A stretch of 64,000 bases of DNA from Trinickia dinghuensis (GCF_003367175.1 NZ_QRGA01000006.1:310001-374000); one strand, 5' to 3'. Numbered from the stretch's first letter, positions 51,121 to 61,504 are shown. Numbers and translations are program-made. The notes: generated by a model from the sequence alone, not told the origin.

Positions 51121-52476
51121 TCAACCCGCCGCTGGGACGTTGCTTCGGCTGATCGAGTCCGTACGCGCAGTCAGCCACCCAAGTAAAAAAATCGCCAACG
51201 AGCCCATCAGTGCAGGTGCGGCAATCGAGGTGAACAGAATCTGGCCCTGCCCGAACTGCGCCATGAGCGGGGCACCGGCCATGGATCCGATGATCGAACC
51301 GATCCTGCCGTTGGCCATCGCCCAGCTGACGCCCGTGGCGCGCGCCGTAGTCGGATAAATGCTGGCCGACAGCAGATTCAATCCATTCTGCGCACCCGCG
51401 ACGCCGAAGCCAACCAAGAAGACCGTGCATCCTAACCAAACGACGTCGTTCAGCAAGAAGCCGGTCACCGCTATCGCCGCGGCAGCACCGAAGTACGTGA
51501 CCGCAAGGACTCGATAGGCGTTCATCCGGTCCATCAGCAGCGAAACGACGATCGCCCCGAACGTGCCGCCCAATGGCACCATGGCACCGATACGGGCAGC
51601 GCTTGCGATGTTATAGCCCGCGTCTTTGAGAATGCTGGGCAGCCAGCTTGTCAGCAGATAGAAGACGAAGAGCGAGCAAAAAAACGCGCCCCAAAGCAAC
51701 AGCGTGCGTGCCGCGCGCCCCTCGGCAAAAAGTTGCCTCATCGGCGACTTTCCTGCGAGCGACTGTTCCGGTTCGACGAAGGTCACGTCATCCCAGCCCT
51801 TCGTTCCCGTCATTTTTTCGACGACTTTCACTAGCGCGGCCCTATGACGTGCGCCGGCAGCCATGAAGCGAACCGACTCCGGAAGCAACAGAGCGATCGC
51901 AGGCAACAGGACGAGCGGCATCGCCCCGCCGACGACGAGCAACCCACGCCATCCGAACAAAGGAATGACATGGCTCGCCAACTCACCGCCCAATGCGAGC
52001 CCTGTCGTGAAGCCGCTGAAACTGAGCGTGACCATCAACATGCGATGACGGGCCGGCGAGTATTCCGAGCTCAGCGTGATACAGGTCGGCATGGCGCCAC
52101 CCAGACCGATCCCGGTGAGGAAACGCAACGCAGTCAACATGCCGATGGATTGAGACTGTGCCGATGCAAACGTGCCGAGACTGAACACGAGCACGGAAAT
52201 CAGAAGCACCTTCTTGCGGCCGATCGTATCGGCTACCGGCCCCAGCAAGAAGCTGCCGCACATCAGGCCAAACAAGCCCGCGCCGAACGCGGGCGCCAGT
52301 TGACTCGCATCGAGCGCCCACTCCTTCCTCAGCGCCGGCGCGATATAGCCGATCACCGCGGTATCGAATCCATCTACAAGGACGACCAGAAAACACATGA
52401 TCAAGACAACGATCTGAAAGCGTGACAGCTTTCCGTTGTCAATGATTGCGCCGATGTCGGCGGTGAGACCGTTCAT
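51121..52476 (-). CDS. AAHS-family aromatic acid:H+ symporter
   Basis: The 451-residue MFS protein has AAHS hallmarks: LVVLVDGFDTAVIGYIAPAL in segment 1, LGPVADTIGRKKVLLISVL and LRFLTGIGLGGAMPTCITLS. It should import the (methoxy)benzoate used by the demethylase and ring-cleavage enzymes encoded around it. GAGGTG lies 5 nt before the ATG at 52476. It is 58 nt after a porin gene. Confidence 0.88.
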   Translation of the reverse strand: MNGLTADIGAIIDNGKLSRFQIVVLIMCFLVVLVDGFDTAVIGYIAPALRKEWALDASQLAPAFGAGLFGLMCGSFLLGPVADTIGRKKVLLISVLVFSLGTFASAQSQSIGMLTALRFLTGIGLGGAMPTCITLSSEYSPARHRMLMVTLSFSGFTTGLALGGELASHVIPLFGWRGLLVVGGAMPLVLLPAIALLLPESVRFMAAGARHRAALVKVVEKMTGTKGWDDVTFVEPEQSLAGKSPMRQLFAEGRAARTLLLWGAFFCSLFVFYLLTSWLPSILKDAGYNIASAARIGAMVPLGGTFGAIVVSLLMDRMNAYRVLAVTYFGAAAAIAVTGFLLNDVVWLGCTVFLVGFGVAGAQNGLNLLSASIYPTTARATGVSWAMANGRIGSIIGSMAGAPLMAQFGQGQILFTSIAAPALMGSLAIFLLGWLTARTDSISRSNVPAAG

Positions 52477-52534
52477 TTTTTCACCTCTGCGCACCTTCGA
52501 AGATGGCGATCGCTGGGCAACCGCCGCTCATCTG

Positions 52535-53665
52535 CTAGAACGAATGGCGAATCCCAACGTTCACGCCAAGCTGCCCCATCCCTGCAGGCGGCGTGGCTCC
52601 GGCTCCACCCAAGCTGATTGCATACTGGGCGTGTGCGCTATTCGCGAGATAGGCCGTTTGTGCATAGACCGCCGTCCGTTTGGAAAGCAAATAAGTGAAG
52701 CGCAACGTACCGAGTGTGGCCCGTGCATCCTGCTGGGCATTGACGATCCGATAAGCCTCGCCATCCAGCAAGACGAAGGGTGTCAGTTGATAAGAAGCAC
52801 CCGCGAAGAACAGATTCGAACGCGCATCGGGCGACGTGACATTGTTCGTCTCGACGCGCCGCCCGATCCAGCCTCCGCCCAAACGTAAGTTCCCGAACTT
52901 CGCGTACCCGTTCAGTTGAACGCGCGCGTCTTTGTCCGCGGGATCGGTCAACGGGATGGCGGCCGCCCCGTCGAAGAAGCTGGCTGCCGCGCCCGCTCCG
53001 CCACGCTGCTCGTCGTAGGATGCCGAGGCACCGAACCAAGGCGTGTCGTACTTGAGCATCGCCGACCATTCGCGGCATGCGGAAGCCGCCCCCGGCACCG
53101 ACCCCACGCAAGTGCCCTGCCCGGGCGAGTTGCCGGTCCCCGCCGCGTCACGGCCGAACGAATAGGTCGCCCCGATGGTCAAGCCGCGGTACGAACCCTT
53201 GTAGGCGACCGTATTGTCGCTGCGCATATTGGGGATGTAATTGTCGAGCGAACCCATGCTGTAGAGATCGGGGCCGATCATGTCGGCATCGGCCATCGCC
53301 CAATACAGCATGTTGTACTGCCGTCCCAACGTCACGGCACCGAATGGACCGCTGACTCCCACCCATGCCTGCCGGCCGAACAGGCGCCCACCCTGACCCA
53401 TCGAGCCTTGGTTCACGATGAAGCCGCTCTCCAACGTGAAGATCGCATGCATGCCGCCGCCAAGGTCCTCGTCACCATGCAGGCCCCAGCGCGACGGAAG
53501 TTCATCCGTGTTGGACGGCATCCGGACCAGCGATTTTCCGCTGGTTCCCGCATGCGAAATGTATTCGACGCCCATGTCGACAACCCCATACAACGTAACG
53601 CTTTGTGCCGCGGCATACGAACTCGTTACGGCCAGAGCAGTCGCGGCCAGATATTTTGCTTTCAT
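52535..53665 (-). CDS. Gram-negative porin
   Basis: This 376-residue outer-membrane porin has a signal peptide (cleavage near AAA-QSV, residue 20), SVTLYGVVDMGVEYISHAG, WGLHGDEDLGGGMHAIFTLE and a C-terminal strand ending GIRHSF. It resembles the 16-strand Burkholderia porins. GGAGGAGACG lies before the ATG. It sits between the aldolase and AAHS transporter genes of the meta-cleavage run and is likely the outer-membrane entry for the aromatic substrate. Confidence 0.9.
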   Translation of the reverse strand: MKAKYLAATALAVTSSYAAAQSVTLYGVVDMGVEYISHAGTSGKSLVRMPSNTDELPSRWGLHGDEDLGGGMHAIFTLESGFIVNQGSMGQGGRLFGRQAWVGVSGPFGAVTLGRQYNMLYWAMADADMIGPDLYSMGSLDNYIPNMRSDNTVAYKGSYRGLTIGATYSFGRDAAGTGNSPGQGTCVGSVPGAASACREWSAMLKYDTPWFGASASYDEQRGGAGAAASFFDGAAAIPLTDPADKDARVQLNGYAKFGNLRLGGGWIGRRVETNNVTSPDARSNLFFAGASYQLTPFVLLDGEAYRIVNAQQDARATLGTLRFTYLLSKRTAVYAQTAYLANSAHAQYAISLGGAGATPPAGMGQLGVNVGIRHSF

Positions 53666-53760
53666 CGTCTCCTCCTATTTATTTAGGACTACTTATTAAT
53701 ATGTCGATTTCTATTCCATCTGCTCCCCATCGCTCAATGCGGCGATGGCCTATCAGCGTT

Positions 53761-54777
53761 TTACGCGGCTTGATTCCCCAAGAGATCGAGTGCGACGTCG
53801 ACGATCATGTCTTCCTGCCCGCCGACCATCTTCCGGCGACCCAGCTCGACCAAGATATCCACCGCCTTGAGGTCATAGCGCTTTGCAGCGATCTCAGCAT
53901 GCCGCAGGAAACTCGAATAAACGCCGGCGTATCCGAGCGCGAGCGTTTCGCGATCGACGCGCACGGGACGGTCCTGTAACGGGCGCACGATATCGTCCGC
54001 CGCATCCATCAGCGCCATCAGATCGCAGTCGTGAACCCAGCCAAGACGCTCCGCGGCGGCAATAAAAACCTCCAGTGGCGCATTGCCGGCGCCCGCCCCC
54101 ATCCCGGCGAGCGACGCATCAACGCGATCGCACCCCTCTTCCACCGCGACAATTGAGTTCGCGACGCCCAAGCTCAAATTGTGATGTGCGTGCATCCCCG
54201 TTTGCGTCTCCGGCTTCAACACCTGTTTCAGCGCTCGAAAGCGGTCACGCACGTCGCTCATGGTCAATGCGCCGCCCGAATCGACGACGTAGATGCAAGT
54301 CGCGCCATACGATTCCATCTTCAGCGCTTCTTGGGCCAATCGGTCCGGTGTCGTCATATGGCTCATCATCAGGAAGCCGACCGTGTCCATGCCGAGCGAG
54401 CGCGCCGTCTCGATGTGCTGGCGCGAGACGTCGGCCTCGGTGCAATGCGTCGCAACGCGCACGATTCGAGCACCTGCCGCGTAGGCATTGCACAGATCGT
54501 GCACGGTGCCGATGCCGGGCAGCAGCAGCGTCGCTACTTGCGCATGCGTAACGACTTCAGCCACCGCGGCAATCCACTCGAGGTCGGTATGCGCGCCGAA
54601 GCCGTAGTTGAAGCTGGAACCGGCCAAGCCGTCGCCGTGGGCAACCTCGATCGAATCGACACGCGCCGCATCCAACGCCTTGGCAATCTGCACCGCTTGC
54701 GCCACGCTATATTGATGCCGCACGGCGTGGCTGCCGTCGCGCAGGGTGACATCGGAGATATACAATTTCTTGTTCAC
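53761..54777 (-). CDS. mhpE: 4-hydroxy-2-oxovalerate aldolase
   Basis: The 338-residue HMGL-like aldolase has [16 protein letters not shown] at the start, with the catalytic Arg-Asp, and [20 protein letters not shown] with the metal-binding His pair. It splits 4-hydroxy-2-oxovalerate into pyruvate and acetaldehyde and normally forms a channelling complex with the acetaldehyde dehydrogenase encoded 10 nt upstream. The start is GTG at 54777. The nearby ATG is out of frame. Confidence 0.9.
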   Translation of the reverse strand: MNKKLYISDVTLRDGSHAVRHQYSVAQAVQIAKALDAARVDSIEVAHGDGLAGSSFNYGFGAHTDLEWIAAVAEVVTHAQVATLLLPGIGTVHDLCNAYAAGARIVRVATHCTEADVSRQHIETARSLGMDTVGFLMMSHMTTPDRLAQEALKMESYGATCIYVVDSGGALTMSDVRDRFRALKQVLKPETQTGMHAHHNLSLGVANSIVAVEEGCDRVDASLAGMGAGAGNAPLEVFIAAAERLGWVHDCDLMALMDAADDIVRPLQDRPVRVDRETLALGYAGVYSSFLRHAEIAAKRYDLKAVDILVELGRRKMVGGQEDMIVDVALDLLGNQAA

Positions 54778-54787
54778 ATTCGCTCCT

Positions 54788-55708
54788 TCACGCCGCGACG
54801 AGTGCCGCCGCCTGCGACTCCGCGCAGGCCAACGCGGCCGAGGTCATGATGTCCAGATTGCCCGCGTATTCAGGCAGATAGTGCGCCGCCCCGCGCACCT
54901 CCAGCAGCACGGTGGTCTTCAATCCGCGGATAGGGCCCGCGCCCGGCAGTGAGATTTCGGCTTGCTCGAACTGCACCTGTTGCTTAAGGCGGTAGCCGGG
55001 CACGTAGGCCTGCACTTTGGCAACCATCGTCTCGATGCTTTCCGCCACTCGCTTTTCATCGACAACTTCACTGAACGTGAATACCGTGTCGCGCATCATT
55101 AGCGGCGGCTCCGCCGGATTGAGAATGATGATGGCCTTGCCTCGCTCGGCGCGGCCCACGACTTCGATCGCACGCGACGTCGTTTCAGTGAACTCGTCGA
55201 TATTGGCGCGCGTTCCCGGCCCGGCAGAGCGGCTCGCGATCGACGCAACGATCTCAGCGTAGTGCACGCGCGCCACCTGCGATACCGCGGCCACGATGGG
55301 GATCGTCGCCTGCCCGCCACACGTGACCATATTGATGTTCTTCGCACCGCGATAGGCATCGCCGTTGACCACGGGAACCACATACGGCCCGATAGCGGCA
55401 GGTGTTAGATCGATCATCGGCACGCCGAACTCGGTCAAGCGGGAAGCATGCTTGTGGTGCGCGCCAGCCGAAGTCGCGTCGAACACCAGGCCGATTTCCT
55501 CGAACCCCGGCATGCCTAGCAGCCCTTCGAGTCCATCCGCCGTCGTCGGCACCCCGAGCCGTGCTGCCCGCCCCAATCCCTCCGAAGCGGGATCGATGCC
55601 CACCATCGCGCCCATTTCGATGTGCCGGCCGTGGCGCATCACCTTGATCATCAAGTCGGTACCGATGTTTCCCGATCCGATAATCGCAACTTTAAGCTTT
55701 CGACTCAC
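54788..55708 (-). CDS. mhpF: Acetaldehyde dehydrogenase (acylating)
   Basis: The 306-residue enzyme has the NAD site [18 protein letters not shown] and the catalytic Cys in [17 protein letters not shown] near residue 130. It converts acetaldehyde, CoA and NAD+ to acetyl-CoA and partners the aldolase. I chose the GTG at 55708 because AAGGAG lies 8 nt upstream. It overlaps the end of the tautomerase gene by 17 nt, indicating coupling. Confidence 0.9.
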   Translation of the reverse strand: MSRKLKVAIIGSGNIGTDLMIKVMRHGRHIEMGAMVGIDPASEGLGRAARLGVPTTADGLEGLLGMPGFEEIGLVFDATSAGAHHKHASRLTEFGVPMIDLTPAAIGPYVVPVVNGDAYRGAKNINMVTCGGQATIPIVAAVSQVARVHYAEIVASIASRSAGPGTRANIDEFTETTSRAIEVVGRAERGKAIIILNPAEPPLMMRDTVFTFSEVVDEKRVAESIETMVAKVQAYVPGYRLKQQVQFEQAEISLPGAGPIRGLKTTVLLEVRGAAHYLPEYAGNLDIMTSAALACAESQAAALVAA

Positions 55709-55910
55709 GCGCGGGCTCCTTCGACTCCGAGATTGATTTCGGCACACCGCCGACACCCCAATGGGCCGCGGGCACTTCCTGGATGATCACGCGCACCGAT
55801 TCGCGCGGCGCGCCGATTGCGGCGGTTGTCGCCTCCGTCAGATGGCAAATCAACTTCGCCTTTGCGTCCATGGAACGCCCTTCGATCAGCGTGACTTGTA
55901 TGAGCGGCAT
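55692..55910 (-). CDS. 4-oxalocrotonate tautomerase
   Basis: The 72-residue protein starts [13 protein letters not shown], giving the catalytic Pro1 and Arg11 after Met removal, with Arg39 in RESVRV and Trp at the position of Phe50. It isomerises 2-hydroxymuconate to 2-oxohex-3-enedioate. It has about ten more residues than the classical enzyme, as a charged C-terminal tail. It lies between decarboxylase and acetaldehyde dehydrogenase genes in the meta operon. Confidence 0.87.
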   Translation of the reverse strand: MPLIQVTLIEGRSMDAKAKLICHLTEATTAAIGAPRESVRVIIQEVPAAHWGVGGVPKSISESKEPARESKA

Positions 55911-55920
55911 CGCTTGTCCC

Positions 55921-56691
55921 CTATTCGACTGCGTTGAATTCGACCGAACCGAGGCCCTGCATTTCGCAGCGCACGTGCATACCGGGTTCAAGGGCCTCCG
56001 CAGCGGTCGCTCCGCCCGCCATTACGATCGCACCGGCTTGCAAGGGCTCGCCCGCTTCCGCTGCGAGCCTCGCGGCCGCGACGAGCGAGCGCAGCGGATG
56101 GCCGAGAATCCCCGCGGTACTTCCGATCTGCTTGGCTCGACCATCGATGCTCAGAACGAGACCAAGGTTCGAGAAGTCGCGTCGCGGATCCGACCACGAA
56201 CCGATCACGTAACCCGACGACGATGCGTTGTCGGCAATCACGTCGGTCAGAGAGAATTTAAAGTTTTCGTAGCGCGAGTCGATCACCTCGAGCGCGGGCG
56301 CGATGGCGGCAACCGCCTCCAACGCCTGAACCAAACTGACGCGAGCCGGGAGCGGCTTAGCCAACAGAAACGCGAGCTCAGGCTCGACGCGCGGGTGCAC
56401 ATAGCGTGAGAGCTGAACGGCGGCGCCTTCTTCAAGTGCCATCTCCTCCGTCAAGCGCCCCCAGATCACGTCGTGTACGCCCATCTGGACCATCTTGGCT
56501 CGGCTCGTGAAACCCATCTTGACACCGCTGCGGCGTTCACCGCGTTCGAGCCGCCGAGCTATCGAAGCAGCCTGGATCGCATACGCGTCCGATGTCGTGA
56601 GCTGCTCGGCCTCGCCAAACTGCGCGATGGCGCGGGCTTTGCACGCCGCGTCGTCTACGCGTTGCGCAAGCATTGCGAAGCGATCGTTCAT
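55921..56691 (-). CDS. 4-oxalocrotonate decarboxylase
   Basis: The 256-residue protein belongs to the hydratase/decarboxylase family: [20 protein letters not shown], then [19 protein letters not shown] with the metal Glu pair, [20 protein letters not shown] and [10 protein letters not shown]. It decarboxylates 2-oxohex-3-enedioate to 2-oxopent-4-enoate. It is paralogous to the hydratase whose TGA overlaps this ATG (ATGA). The two usually act as a complex. Confidence 0.87.
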   Translation of the reverse strand: MNDRFAMLAQRVDDAACKARAIAQFGEAEQLTTSDAYAIQAASIARRLERGERRSGVKMGFTSRAKMVQMGVHDVIWGRLTEEMALEEGAAVQLSRYVHPRVEPELAFLLAKPLPARVSLVQALEAVAAIAPALEVIDSRYENFKFSLTDVIADNASSSGYVIGSWSDPRRDFSNLGLVLSIDGRAKQIGSTAGILGHPLRSLVAAARLAAEAGEPLQAGAIVMAGGATAAEALEPGMHVRCEMQGLGSVEFNAVE

Positions 56692-57479
56692 TCCTTCTCT
56701 CCAAACACGGCGCGCACGGCGCCCAGGCCTTCGATGCGCGCTTCGAATACGTCACCGGGGCGAACGGCAACCATGGGTCCCAGCGCACCCGTGAGGACGA
56801 CGTCCCCGGCCTTCAACGAATGCCCGCGCAACGCCATTGTGTTGGCAAGCCATACGGCGGCGTTCATCGGATGACCAAGGCAAGCCGCGCCGGCACCGAG
56901 CGATACCTGCTCGCCACGGCGCTCCATGACCATGCCGGCCAGCCGCAAATCGAGTCCCGTCAGCGAAACCGGCGTGTTGCCGAGCACGAACGCCGAACTC
57001 GATGCGTTGTCGGCTACCGTATCGACGAAGCGAATATTCCAATCGGCAATGCGGCTGCCGACGATTTCGATGGCCGGCAATGCGAAAGCCGTTGCTCGCA
57101 GCATTTCGGCGACAGTGACGCCGGGCTCGAGCAAATCGCGCTCGAGCACGAGCGCCACTTCGGCCTCGACTTTCGGCTGCATCAGATGCGACCAGCCGAT
57201 CGGCTCGCCATCTTGGAAGGCCATATGGTCGAACAGCATGCCGAAGTCGGGTTGATCCACACCGAGCTGCTGTTGCACGGCGCGCGCGGTCAAACCGATC
57301 TTCCTGCCGATGAGCCGCGCCCCGCTCTCGAGTTGACGCTGCGTATTGATCTCTTGCACCGCATAGGCATCGTCGCCGCCGAAATCCGGATACGTTTCAC
57401 GCAGCGGCGCAACCGGCTGACCGGTACGGGCCGCCTGCAGCAACGCGTCGGCTGCGGCCAATTGGTGTTGCACATTCAT
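56688..57479 (-). CDS. 2-oxopent-4-enoate hydratase
   Basis: The 263-residue protein has [20 protein letters not shown], then [18 protein letters not shown] with the Glu metal ligands, [20 protein letters not shown] and [10 protein letters not shown]. It hydrates 2-oxopent-4-enoate to 4-hydroxy-2-oxovalerate, the aldolase substrate. Its start overlaps the stop of the semialdehyde dehydrogenase gene (ATGA), and its stop overlaps the decarboxylase start. Confidence 0.88.
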   Translation of the reverse strand: MNVQHQLAAADALLQAARTGQPVAPLRETYPDFGGDDAYAVQEINTQRQLESGARLIGRKIGLTARAVQQQLGVDQPDFGMLFDHMAFQDGEPIGWSHLMQPKVEAEVALVLERDLLEPGVTVAEMLRATAFALPAIEIVGSRIADWNIRFVDTVADNASSSAFVLGNTPVSLTGLDLRLAGMVMERRGEQVSLGAGAACLGHPMNAAVWLANTMALRGHSLKAGDVVLTGALGPMVAVRPGDVFEARIEGLGAVRAVFGEKE

Positions 57480-58942
57480 GCTTGCGGCTCCAGCTTGAGG
57501 CAGACGTTGGACAGTTCCGTGTAGAACTCGAGCGAATGCACGCCCCCTTCACGGCCGATACCCGATTTCCCCGAGCCGCCGAACGCGGTACGCAAATCGC
57601 GAAGGAACCAGGTATTGACCCACACGATGCCGACCTTGAGCTTCGCGCTTACTCGATGCGCCCGGTTGACGTCGCGTGTGTAGACCGATGCCGCCAAGCC
57701 ATACGGCGTCGAGTTGGCCAGGCGAACGGCTTCCTCCTCGGAATCGAAAGGTTCGATATGGCAACAGGGCCCGAAGATTTCCTCGGTCAGCACGCGCGAG
57801 TCACGCGACAAGCCCGTCCAAATCGTCGGCTCGATCCATGCGCCTTCGCGCAAGTGGGCCGGCATCTCGGGCACGCCGCCGCCGTGGTGCACGGTCGCGC
57901 CCTCATCGCGAGCAAGGGCGTAGTAGCTCAGAACCTTGCGCTGATGCTCTTCGGAAATGAGCGGACCGAAGTTGGCGTTCGCATCTTCGGGAACACCCGG
58001 CCGAAGCGAGCGCGCGACGCCGGTCAGCGCCTCCACGACCTTATCGAACAGGGGCCGCTCGACATAAACGCGCTCGGTGCCCAAGCAAACCTGTCCGGTG
58101 TTTTCGAATACCGACCGCTTTAGACCGGCTATTACCGCATCGATATCGGCATCGGCAAACACGAGCGCCGGATTCTTGCCGCCCAATTCCATCGAAACAG
58201 GTTTGATACCGTCGGCGCTAGCCTTCATGATCGCGGCGCCCGTGCGCGTCTCGCCTGTGAAGGTGATCGCATCGACATCGGAATGGCACGTCAGAAACTC
58301 GCCCGCCGAACCAGGACCAAACCCGTGCACGACGTTGTAGACACCCGCCGGCACCCCGACCTCGTTCATCACCTCGCCGAGCAACGCCGCGGTGGCAGGC
58401 GTCTCTTCGGAAGGCTTGACCACAACCGTATTGCCGCACGCGAGCGCGGGCCCGACCTTCCACGTCATCAACAATAGAGGCAGATTCCACGGGCATACCA
58501 CGGCGATCACGCCCTTCGGCCGGCGCAGCGCATAGTTCAGCGCGGGCTTGCCGTCGGGCGCAGTGCCCGTGAAGCATTCGGTATGGACGTTGCGCACGGC
58601 ATCCGCGAAGACACGAAAATTCGCTGCACCGCGCGGGATGTCGAGGTGTGATGCGAGGGCGCGAGGCTTGCCGGTATCGGCCACTTCCGCGGCAACGAAA
58701 TCGTCCTTGCGGCGGTCGATCTCGTCAGCGACGGCGTACAGCAAATCGCAGCGCTGCGCGAGCGTGAGCTTGCTCCACGGCCCGTCGAGTGCGGCGCGAG
58801 CCGCTTGCACCGCGTCGTCGACGTCTTGCTTGCTCGCCTCGCTCACCTGCGCGATGAGTTGCCCCGTACAGGGGTCAACGTCGGGGAAGCACTTACTGCC
58901 CCGTCCTTCGCGATAGGTACCGTTGATGAAATTCAGGATCAT
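57476..58942 (-). CDS. 2-hydroxymuconic semialdehyde dehydrogenase
   Basis: The 488-residue aldehyde dehydrogenase has [20 protein letters not shown], the general base in [15 protein letters not shown] and the nucleophile Cys in [20 protein letters not shown]. It ends with [20 protein letters not shown]. It oxidises 2-hydroxymuconate 6-semialdehyde to 2-hydroxymuconate with NAD+. No semialdehyde hydrolase gene is present, so the pathway is built for the dehydrogenative branch only. Confidence 0.89.
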   Translation of the reverse strand: MILNFINGTYREGRGSKCFPDVDPCTGQLIAQVSEASKQDVDDAVQAARAALDGPWSKLTLAQRCDLLYAVADEIDRRKDDFVAAEVADTGKPRALASHLDIPRGAANFRVFADAVRNVHTECFTGTAPDGKPALNYALRRPKGVIAVVCPWNLPLLLMTWKVGPALACGNTVVVKPSEETPATAALLGEVMNEVGVPAGVYNVVHGFGPGSAGEFLTCHSDVDAITFTGETRTGAAIMKASADGIKPVSMELGGKNPALVFADADIDAVIAGLKRSVFENTGQVCLGTERVYVERPLFDKVVEALTGVARSLRPGVPEDANANFGPLISEEHQRKVLSYYALARDEGATVHHGGGVPEMPAHLREGAWIEPTIWTGLSRDSRVLTEEIFGPCCHIEPFDSEEEAVRLANSTPYGLAASVYTRDVNRAHRVSAKLKVGIVWVNTWFLRDLRTAFGGSGKSGIGREGGVHSLEFYTELSNVCLKLEPQA

Positions 58943-58954
58943 TACGTCTTCCTT

Positions 58955-59620
58955 TTAGCGTTCTGGGTCGCCTGCCGTCAGGTAGTCCCACATGCGTTCA
59001 AAGATCTGGCCAGCGGAAGTCGCGCGGCGGCTGCATTCGGCATCGGTGAGGATCGCCGACTCCTGTGCTAGACCGGCGCTGAGAATCGCGAGCTCCAGCC
59101 TGGCCGCGTCCTCCAAGTACCAAGTGAGCACCACGGCCTTCATCAGCGAATCGGCCGCGACCACCGTTCCGTTGCCTCGCATGACGACGGCCGGTTCATC
59201 GCCGAGCGTTTCGGCTAACGCTTTCGCTGCCGTGTCGTCTCGCAGCAATTGCGGGTCATCCCACAGCGGCACACCTCGCCCGAAGTACGCACCAAAGCCG
59301 TGGCGAGGCAGCGGAGTCAGGCGCGCCGTGCCCAATGTCATCAGCGCCGGGGGCATCGTTCGAGCCACCGCGTTCACATCGGGGCGGAGTGCGTAAATCT
59401 GCTGGTGAATCTTGACCTCCCCGAGCACACCATCCGGAAGTGCGCCGGTCACAGGAACCACGGTTCCGTCGTCGCCCAAACCGATCAACGCCATCGGCCG
59501 CGCGGCGCACACGAGGAAGCGTTCGGAATCGAGGCGCATGCTCACGTGCCCATACGCATGGACGAGCCCATGGCGAGCGAGTGCACGCGCGGCAACTCGA
59601 AGCACGGTTTGTGCATCCAT
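58955..59620 (-). CDS. Class II aldolase-fold protein without zinc ligands, probable ring-cleavage-product decarboxylase
   Basis: The 221-residue protein has the class II aldolase/adducin fold: HGLVHAYGHVSMRL near residue 18, GEVKIHQQIYALRPDVNAVA near residue 67, and MRGNGTVVAADSLMKAVVLT near residue 147. The usual zinc sites, VHTHS and NHG in sugar aldolases, read ARTMP and GNG, so it is not a classical aldolase. A relative, CmtD of the p-cumate pathway, decarboxylates a carboxylated meta-cleavage product. Lying between extradiol dioxygenase and semialdehyde dehydrogenase genes, this one likely decarboxylates 3-carboxy-2-hydroxymuconate semialdehyde. This is inference. Confidence 0.72.
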   Translation of the reverse strand: MDAQTVLRVAARALARHGLVHAYGHVSMRLDSERFLVCAARPMALIGLGDDGTVVPVTGALPDGVLGEVKIHQQIYALRPDVNAVARTMPPALMTLGTARLTPLPRHGFGAYFGRGVPLWDDPQLLRDDTAAKALAETLGDEPAVVMRGNGTVVAADSLMKAVVLTWYLEDAARLELAILSAGLAQESAILTDAECSRRATSAGQIFERMWDYLTAGDPER

Positions 59621-59622
59621 CT

Positions 59623-60486
59623 TTACGTCCTAAATTCGGCGATGTCCGGCACGGCACCCCACATGCAGTAGGAACTCGTCGCTCTCGGAAATTGACGTGG
59701 CTGATAAAACGGTTCGTCGGCGGCCGTTATGTGGCGCACGCCCGTGGAATACTCATAGACCATTCCATCCGGCCCTTCGAAGTACAGAAAAACCGCACCG
59801 GACGTCGGATGCCGGCCAGGTCCGAAGACGATGCGTACGCCATGGCGCTGCAGCAGATACCAAGCGCGCATCAGATCGTCGATCGTTTCCACCTGATGAT
59901 TGATGTGTTGCACGCCATGGTGCGCCGCGGGGAACAGTGCGACCTTGTGGTGGATTTCGTCGATGCGCAGCAGCGGTGCGTCTCCGATACGGTCGCTCAC
60001 TTGCGCACCGAGGATCTGAGTCCAGAATCTTTCATCGCGCGCGGCGTTGGTCGTGCATAGGCCAACGTGACTGAATCCAGTGATGCCGGCGTCGCGCGAC
60101 GGAAAATAGCGGCGCCCGCTGTGATGCGGCCTCACGACGAGATCGATGCTGTTGCCGCTCGGATCGCGGAAATTGACGAACACCTCGACATGGCGCTGCT
60201 CGCACTGCTCCGCGCTTCCAGCCCGCACGTCGATGCCAGAATTGCTCAGTTCAGACGCGGCCCGGTCGAGTTCGTCGGCTGTCCGCAACTCGAATCCAAC
60301 GACGTGCTCGCGCGGATCGCCCTCGAAGTACACGAGCGTGTGATCGCGATTGTCGCTGCGGTAATAGTGCGCACCTGCATCGGCCCGACCTAGTTCGAGG
60401 CCGAGGATTTTGAGCGCATACTCGTCGGCGGCAGCGAGGTTTCGCGTGCCTAGCCTGACGTAGCGGATGTCGTGAAGGTCGATCAC
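59623..60486 (-). CDS. Type I extradiol dioxygenase, possibly 2,3-dihydroxybenzoate 3,4-dioxygenase
   Basis: The 287-residue VOC-fold enzyme has two domains. In the second, the Fe(II) ligands are His in ITGFSHVGLCT, His in VQHINHQVETIDD and Glu in GMVYEYSTGV. Catalytic-type residues occur in HPTSGAVFLYFEGPDG. It cleaves a catechol ring next to a hydroxyl. The neighbouring decarboxylase candidate argues for a carboxylated catechol such as 2,3-dihydroxybenzoate. The GTG at 60486 is used, with AAGGG 8 nt upstream. It heads the 12.6-kb run and is divergent from a LysR gene. Confidence 0.82.
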   Translation of the reverse strand: MIDLHDIRYVRLGTRNLAAADEYALKILGLELGRADAGAHYYRSDNRDHTLVYFEGDPREHVVGFELRTADELDRAASELSNSGIDVRAGSAEQCEQRHVEVFVNFRDPSGNSIDLVVRPHHSGRRYFPSRDAGITGFSHVGLCTTNAARDERFWTQILGAQVSDRIGDAPLLRIDEIHHKVALFPAAHHGVQHINHQVETIDDLMRAWYLLQRHGVRIVFGPGRHPTSGAVFLYFEGPDGMVYEYSTGVRHITAADEPFYQPRQFPRATSSYCMWGAVPDIAEFRT

Positions 60487-60577
60487 AGGGCAGCCCTTAA
60501 AAACGAAGTCATGCTGAGATGTCGATAATGTAGGCTTGTGCGTGATATCCGTGAAATGAACAAACTGGAATTGTGAT

Positions 60578-61504
60578 ATGCGAATGCGTGATGACAGCGG
60601 GCGAAGTGCACCGCATCTGGATCTCAATCTGCTCGAATTGTTCGAATGCATTTGGCGCACGCGCAACCTGACGGCTGCGGGCGAACGGCTGGGCCTCTCG
60701 CAACCGGCAGTCAGTCGTGGTCTGGCTCGCTTGCGGGAAACGTACGACGATGAACTATTCGTACGGCATCGACGCGGAGTGGAGCCAACCGCGTTCGCGC
60801 AAACCCTGGCCGACCCGATAGCGACCGCGCTGACGATCGTGCGTAGAACAATCGAAAAGCCGCACTTCTCACCGGAGGAAGACAGCCGGCGGTTCCGTAT
60901 CGCGCTGAGCGACATTGGCGAGCGCTACTTCTTCCCCCGCCTGGCCTTATGGCTCGCGGAACAGGCGCCGAACGTCAGCATCGATACCGTGTCGGTGTCG
61001 CGCGCTGAACTGCTGGCCGGGCTAGATGCTGGCGAGATCGACCTTGCGGTCGGCTTTTTGCCGGGGCTCGGCAAGCAGGTACACGAAAAGCGTCTGTTCG
61101 AGGAGAGGTTCGTCTACATCGCGCGCCTAGGTCATCCGCGCGTCGACGGTCAGTTGACTGTGAGCCAACTGCGCGAGCTGCCCCATGTCGTCGGAAGTCC
61201 ACATGGCACGCGCCACGCGGCAGCGGTCGAAAAGGTGCTAATGGGGCCGAGAGTGCGCGCAGTCGTTGCGATGAGAGTCGGAAGCTTCTTGAGTATTGCG
61301 CCGATCGTCGCCAGCAGCGACCTCGTGGCAGTCGTGCCGAGCAATCTCGCGGCGCTCGTCTCGGAACATGTGGGGCTTCAGCTTATCGCGCCACCCGTGC
61401 GCTTTCCCAGCTTTGGTGTCTCTATGGTATGGCACCGGCGCTTCCACGGTGACCCAGCGGGAGTTTGGTTGCGCGGGTTGTTTGTGCAGCTTTTTGGCAA
61501 GTGA
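60578..61504 (+). CDS. LysR family regulator, NagR/NodD-like
   Basis: The 308-residue regulator has the NodD/NagR-type N-terminus HLDLNLLELFECIWRTRNLT, the helix LGLSQPAVSRGLARLRETYD and an effector domain with FRIALSDIGERYFFPRLALW. It is divergent from the extradiol dioxygenase gene across 91 nt and so probably activates the meta operon with a salicylate- or dihydroxybenzoate-like effector. GGAA lies 7 nt before the ATG. TGATATC (60543-60549) in the gap recurs in the next two promoters. Confidence 0.85.
   Translation: MRMRDDSGRSAPHLDLNLLELFECIWRTRNLTAAGERLGLSQPAVSRGLARLRETYDDELFVRHRRGVEPTAFAQTLADPIATALTIVRRTIEKPHFSPEEDSRRFRIALSDIGERYFFPRLALWLAEQAPNVSIDTVSVSRAELLAGLDAGEIDLAVGFLPGLGKQVHEKRLFEERFVYIARLGHPRVDGQLTVSQLRELPHVVGSPHGTRHAAAVEKVLMGPRVRAVVAMRVGSFLSIAPIVASSDLVAVVPSNLAALVSEHVGLQLIAPPVRFPSFGVSMVWHRRFHGDPAGVWLRGLFVQLFGK

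Noticed and set aside
59623-60486. Catechol 2,3-dioxygenase as a firm call
   Set aside because: The metal ligands fit any type I extradiol enzyme, and the adjacent decarboxylase candidate argues for a carboxylated substrate. The sequence alone does not settle it.
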